Positions 15,451 to 18,404 of a DNA stretch of 18,404 nt are shown one piece after another. Location of the stretch: contig DFHP01000070.1 in assembly GCA_002371335.1 (NCBI GenBank), positions 1 to 18,404 on the forward strand, read 5' to 3'. The first letter of the stretch is position 1, and the number at the start of each line of letters is the position of its first letter. The notes beneath the pieces were generated by a model. That model worked only from the letters and a program-made list of their open reading frames with translations, was not told the DNA's origin and ran no database searches. The position numbers were made by a program, and so were the translations under genes. Source of the DNA: Eubacterium sp. UBA3720 (GTDB lineage Bacteria; Bacillota; Clostridia; Lachnospirales; Lachnospiraceae).

Positions 15451-16503
15451 TCAGTATTTCATGATCTCCTCCCGGAGAGTGTCCAGCAGTTCTGCCTCGG
15501 GAACCTTACGGATGATCTCTCCTTTTTTTATCAGAAGGCCCACGCCTTTGCCTCCGGCAATACCAAGGTCTGCCTCTCTGGCTTCTCCCGGTCCGTTAAC
15601 TACGCATCCCATAACGGCTACTTTAATATCTTTATCAATGGACTCAGTCATACTTTCAACCTTATCGGCAAGGCCGATCAGATCGATCTGCGTGCGTCCG
15701 CAGGTCGGGCAGGATACCACCTCGACTCCTCCCTTTCGAAGGCCCAGTGTTTTCAGAATCAGTTTGGCTGTTCTGATCTCCTCCACCGGCGGTCCGGTCA
15801 GGGAGACCCGGATCGTATCTCCGATACCCTGATACAAAATAATGCCGAGGCCCATAGCAGATTTAATGTTGCCGGAAAACAGCGTTCCCGCCTCTGTGAT
15901 CCCCACATGGAGAGGATGATTGCATTTTTCCGCGATCAGCTCATGCGCCTTAGCGCACATCATCACATTGGATGATTTGATGCTGATAACGAGATTATCG
16001 TAACCCAGGTCCTCGATGTAAGCAGCTTCCTGAAGAGCGCTTTCCACCAGACCTTCCGCTGTCACTCCGCCGTATTTTCTCAGGATATCTTTGTCCAGAG
16101 AACCGCTGTTGACGCCTACGCGCAGAGGTATATTCCGTGCCCTCGCCTCATCCACGACGGCCTTTACCCTCTCCCTTGAACCTATGTTTCCGGGATTGAT
16201 CCTGACCTTGTCGGCGCCGTTTTCCATTGCGGCGATCGCAAGCTTGTAATCAAAATGAATATCCGCCACCAGCGGGATAGATATTTGTTTTTTGATCTCG
16301 CGAAGCGCCCTTGCGGCCTCAGGCGTCGGGACCGTACTTCGTACTATCTCGCATCCTGCAGCCTCCAGCTGGCGGATCTGTTTTACCGTTTCTGTGATAT
16401 TCTCTGTTTTTGTATTTGTCATGGACTGGATCAGTATCGGATTTCCTCCTCCTATGACTCGGTTTCCGATCCTGACTGTCCTGGTTTTTTTTCTTTCGAT
16501 CAT
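15451..16503 (-). CDS. ispG: 4-hydroxy-3-methylbut-2-enyl-diphosphate synthase
   Basis: IspG (GcpE) catalyses the reductive step from MEcPP to HMBPP in the MEP isoprenoid pathway in the cytosol, using a [4Fe-4S] cluster. 350 residues, the normal length of the short bacterial form. The barrel domain starts with NPILIQSMTNT and holds LVADIHFDYKLA and KVRINPGNIG. The cluster ligands are C265 and C268 (SCPTCGRT), C300 (GCVVNGPGE) and E307, all present. ATG 16503 has AGAGG 6 bases upstream. In many Clostridia ispG follows dxr and rseP and precedes polC; here polC is retained downstream, but the upstream neighbours are thyA and folA. Confidence 0.97.
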   Translation of the reverse strand: MIERKKTRTVRIGNRVIGGGNPILIQSMTNTKTENITETVKQIRQLEAAGCEIVRSTVPTPEAARALREIKKQISIPLVADIHFDYKLAIAAMENGADKVRINPGNIGSRERVKAVVDEARARNIPLRVGVNSGSLDKDILRKYGGVTAEGLVESALQEAAYIEDLGYDNLVISIKSSNVMMCAKAHELIAEKCNHPLHVGITEAGTLFSGNIKSAMGLGIILYQGIGDTIRVSLTGPPVEEIRTAKLILKTLGLRKGGVEVVSCPTCGRTQIDLIGLADKVESMTESIDKDIKVAVMGCVVNGPGEAREADLGIAGGKGVGLLIKKGEIIRKVPEAELLDTLREEIMKY

Positions 16504-16565
16504 TATTAACCTCTTTTTAAATCAGCAGGTATCTTACTAAAACTTCCCACATGCCGTTTCTGAAT

Positions 16566-16593
16566 AATATAATCATAAAAAATACATCGTCAG
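16566..16593 (-). promoter_or_regulatory. Possible promoter for ispG-polC
   Basis: On the minus strand CTGACG (16588-16593) and TATATT (16566-16571) are 16 bases apart. The -35 overlaps the folA stop codon. It would separate ispG-polC transcription from thyA-folA, though read-through is also likely since no terminator is seen between them. Confidence 0.35.
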
Positions 16594-17117
16594 GACGTTC
16601 CCGCTTCTGCCTTGCAGGCAGCGGAAAGCTGCCGTCTCTTATATGTTCTGAACGTAAACTCCAGATTAAAGTACGTGTGCTCTTCACTCTCCTCTGTCAT
16701 TTCCCACTCGGGATCTTTGTCCAGATCCGGAAAATGAACATCCGCTTCATAAGCGTAATTCAGCTTCGTCACATAGACTGTGTCACAGTAAGGAAGCATC
16801 ATACGATAGATCTGCTCTCCGCCGATGATATAAATGTCTTCATTATCATATTTTTTCAGTTCCTCCAGAAGCTCCTCCAGATTGTGGACCACCGGACACC
16901 CCGGTACCTGAAGTTTTTCATTTCTGGACACGATAATATTTGTCCTGTTCTTCAGAGGTCTTCCTCCGGGCATGCTGTTCAGCGTTTTTCTGCCCATAAC
17001 GACCACATGGCCTGATGTTTTTTCCCTGAAGAATTTCATATCGGATGGAATACTCACCAGGAGCCCGCCCCTGCTGCCTATTCCCCAGTTAATGTCTGCC
17101 GCCAAAATCGCCTTCAT
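16590..17117 (-). CDS. folA: Dihydrofolate reductase
   Basis: NADPH-dependent reduction of dihydrofolate to tetrahydrofolate in the cytosol; 175 residues. Motifs: MKAILAADINWGIG at the start, the active-site acid D26 in SIPSDMKFFREKT, the NADPH segment VVVMGRKTLNSMPGGRPL, and IIGGEQIY (97-104). The frame is open to 17147, but ATG 17117 begins exactly where the family does and lies 9 bases after AAGAGG; ATG 17123 would have spacing 3. The gap to the thyA stop is 19 bases, so the pair is an operon: ThyA makes dihydrofolate and FolA recycles it. The C-terminus (KRRQLSAACKAEAGTS) runs about 10-12 residues past the last family strand. Confidence 0.95.
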   Translation of the reverse strand: MKAILAADINWGIGSRGGLLVSIPSDMKFFREKTSGHVVVMGRKTLNSMPGGRPLKNRTNIIVSRNEKLQVPGCPVVHNLEELLEELKKYDNEDIYIIGGEQIYRMMLPYCDTVYVTKLNYAYEADVHFPDLDKDPEWEMTEESEEHTYFNLEFTFRTYKRRQLSAACKAEAGTS

Positions 17118-17136
17118 TCTCATATACCTCTTTTTC

Positions 17137-17985
17137 TTAAACTGCAATAGGGATATTTTTTATCTGCGGACCTGTCTTATAGTCTTCCACGATCAGGTCG
17201 TCAGTCGTGAAATCATAGAAATTCCTGACCTCGGGATTCAGGCGCACCTTCGGCGCAGGATATGTCTCTCTCGAAATCAGTTCTCTGATCAGCGGCACAT
17301 GGCGGTCATAAATATGCGCGTCCGCGATCACATGAAGCAGTTCGCCCGCTTCCATATCACTTACCTGCGCAAACATCATGAGCAGTATGGCGTACTGGCA
17401 TACATTCCAGTTGTTCGCCGCCAGTATATCCTGGGATCTCTGATGCAGGACCATATTCAGAGTAAGTCTGTCATGTCCGGGTTTTTTAGTTACGTTAAAG
17501 GTCACGGAATAAGCGCAGGGATATAACGCCATCTCATGAAGATCCTGATGTACATAAAGATTTGTCATGATACGGCGGCTGTATGGATTATTTTTCAGGT
17601 CAAAAAGGACTCTGTCGACCTGATCCATCTCGCCTTCCTTATATATATGCTTAACCCCCATCTGATAGCCGTAGGCTTTTCCGATAGATCCGTCTTCATC
17701 GGCCCATTCGTCCCAGATATGACTCTTGAGCTCGTGGATATTATTCGATTTTTTCTGCCAGATCCACAGAACCTCATCCATACAGCTTTTCAAAGCTGTC
17801 CGGCGGAGCGTAATGGCAGGGAACTCTTCAGAAAGATCATATCTGTTCACCACTCCAAACTGCTTGATCGTATAAGCGGGAGTTCCGTCTTCCCAATGCG
17901 GTCTTACCTTTTCTCCCTTTGTATCACACCCATTTTCGATAATATCACGGCACATTTTGATAAATAATTCATCTGCCCGGCTCAT
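17137..17985 (-). CDS. thyA: Thymidylate synthase, phi3T/B. subtilis ThyA-like subfamily
   Basis: Converts dUMP and methylene-tetrahydrofolate to dTMP and dihydrofolate in the cytosol; 282 residues. The nucleophile is C157 in ALYPCAYSVTF, phosphate-binding arginines are R137-R138, and the substrate region holds RSQD (183-186), N194 and H224/Y226 (DAHIYDRH). N194 aligns with the asparagine that selects dUMP over dCMP. The sequence follows the phage phi3T/B. subtilis ThyA type (HIWDEWADEDGSIGKAYGYQ, ALxPCxYE-like site) rather than the E. coli LPPCH type. The loop normally written GxPFN is AANNWN here, a clear departure. I chose ATG 17985 because AGGAGG (17991-17996) lies 5 bases upstream; ATG 18003 would place that site inside the gene. 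Confidence 0.96.
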   Translation of the reverse strand: MSRADELFIKMCRDIIENGCDTKGEKVRPHWEDGTPAYTIKQFGVVNRYDLSEEFPAITLRRTALKSCMDEVLWIWQKKSNNIHELKSHIWDEWADEDGSIGKAYGYQMGVKHIYKEGEMDQVDRVLFDLKNNPYSRRIMTNLYVHQDLHEMALYPCAYSVTFNVTKKPGHDRLTLNMVLHQRSQDILAANNWNVCQYAILLMMFAQVSDMEAGELLHVIADAHIYDRHVPLIRELISRETYPAPKVRLNPEVRNFYDFTTDDLIVEDYKTGPQIKNIPIAV

Positions 17986-17990
17986 TTTTT

Positions 17991-17996
17991 CCTCCT
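17991..17996 (-). promoter_or_regulatory. Ribosome binding site that decides the thyA start
   Basis: Perfect AGGAGG on the minus strand, 5 bases before ATG 17985. The upstream in-frame ATG at 18003 has no such site. Confidence 0.8.
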
Positions 17997-18078
17997 GTTC
18001 CATAAATATATCGCGGATAACTTCAAGGCGCTGCCCGAAGTCCTGTTCGCTTTTCTTTAAAAATCGCAGAAATAATAA

Positions 18079-18102
18079 GCTGATGTCCGCCCGCGGACTT
18101 TG
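18079..18102 (-). repeat. Solo copy of the repeat's 5' end, in the thyA leader
   Basis: Read on the minus strand, 24 bases match the left end of repeat copy 1 (924-947) at 22 positions, including the palindrome GTCCGC-GG-GCGGAC. The rest of the element is absent. It lies between the predicted thyA promoter and the start codon, so it would be transcribed as a short GC-rich hairpin in the leader. Confidence 0.65.
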
Positions 18103-18115
18103 CTAAGTATTCACC

Positions 18116-18144
18116 ATTATAATTCATTCTTTGGATTCTTGCCA
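18116..18144 (-). promoter_or_regulatory. Predicted promoter of the thyA-folA operon
   Basis: A perfect TATAAT on the minus strand (18116-18121); 17 bases upstream is TGGCAA (18139-18144), a poor -35. The leader would be about 125 bases to ATG 17985 and contains the solo repeat end. Confidence 0.45.
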
Positions 18145-18149
18145 CTAAA

Positions 18150-18290
18150 ACAAGTGTTCATTTTTTGAAAAGCTCCCCGCCCTGATATGAAATACTACGA
18201 ATATGTCTGATGAAATAACCCTATATTATTTTTGCAAAACACGGGATCTGACGCTGCGATAATCTTATATTCATTAATATGACAAAAAAC
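18150..18290. other. Intergenic stretch with no recognised feature
   Basis: A/T-rich sequence between the divergent thyA promoter and the promoter of the right-edge gene. I see no open frame with a ribosome site, no riboswitch-like conserved core and no repeat here. Confidence 0.5.
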
Positions 18291-18319
18291 TTGTATCCAT
18301 TTTCCGAAACTGATACAAT
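18291..18319 (+). promoter_or_regulatory. Predicted sigma-A promoter of the right-edge gene
   Basis: TTGTAT (18291-18296) and TACAAT (18314-18319) with exactly 17 bases between. Transcription would start near 18326. The leader holds a small hairpin GTTCC/GGAAC (18329-18333 with 18341-18345) and a GGGAG ribosome site at 18370-18374, 8 bases before the ATG. Confidence 0.65.
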
Positions 18320-18382
18320 ATCCATGTAGTTCCGAGAAGGGGAACAAATATAATAATCATTTATGGAAAGGGAGTACTTTTT

Positions 18383-18404
18383 ATGGGATTTTTTAAAGAA
18401 TTCA
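18383..18404 (+). CDS. Start of a plus-strand gene cut by the window edge, possibly mscL
   Basis: Only MGFFKEF is visible, preceded by a well-spaced ribosome site and a good promoter. Large-conductance mechanosensitive channels (MscL) of Bacillota often begin with a similar FxKEFKEF segment, which is the only basis for that suggestion. Seven residues cannot settle identity. Confidence 0.45.

Noticed and set aside
18004..18382. Riboswitch or T-box in the right-hand intergenic region
   Set aside because: No T-box motif, tetrahydrofolate-riboswitch core or other conserved aptamer pattern could be recognised; only short hairpins are present.

Overview
The window reads as chromosomal DNA of a low-to-mid-GC Bacillota, most likely a member of the Lachnospiraceae (Clostridia). 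The grounds are a Gram-positive PolC-type replicase, ispG directly upstream of polC, a phage phi3T/B. subtilis ThyA-like thymidylate synthase, and a gene pair that I recall (from memory, not searched) as the Clostridia families DUF5717 and DUF5716. No tRNA, rRNA, CRISPR array, complete insertion sequence or prophage gene is visible. Almost every gene is on the minus strand.

Layout from left to right. (1) 1-785, minus: 5' part of an amino-acid ABC transporter solute-binding protein, cut by the window edge. (2) 786-1166, no gene: its promoter, a ~160-bp structured repeat (925-1087) and the terminator of alr (1094-1135). (3) 1167-9169, minus, six closely spaced genes; in transcription order they are a giant Ig/helical-repeat protein (DUF5717-like), a degenerate Hsp70-like protein (DUF5716-like), a TPR protein, a seven-helix membrane protein, an Lrp/AsnC regulator and alanine racemase (alr). 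(4) 9349-10449, plus: a stand-alone CobD/HisC-like PLP enzyme, divergent from the giant gene, with both promoters in a 179-bp gap. (5) 10450-10727, no gene: a second repeat copy and a bidirectional terminator shared with polC. (6) 10728-17985, minus: thyA, folA, ispG, polC in transcription order. (7) 17986-18382, no gene: thyA leader and promoter, a short solo copy of the repeat's 5' end, and a good promoter for a plus-strand gene of which only seven codons are visible (possibly mscL).

How the genes fit together. ThyA consumes methylene-folate and yields dTMP plus dihydrofolate, which FolA reduces; IspG feeds isoprenoid synthesis and PolC replicates the chromosome, so that block is housekeeping. 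Alr makes D-alanine for peptidoglycan and follows an Lrp/AsnC regulator that may control it. The least explained block is the DUF5717-DUF5716-TPR-membrane-protein set. The DUF5716-like protein has the outline of an Hsp70, including a beta substrate-binding-like domain, but has lost the glycine-rich phosphate-2 motif. It sits in an operon with a TPR protein and a very large helical-repeat protein. This is my best candidate for an undescribed system, perhaps a scaffold or chaperone-like assembly; its function is not known to me.

The other notable structure is the dispersed repeat. Two full copies and one 5' fragment occur within 17 kb. The full copies share paired arms with a compensatory change, and both end within a few bases of a terminator stem.
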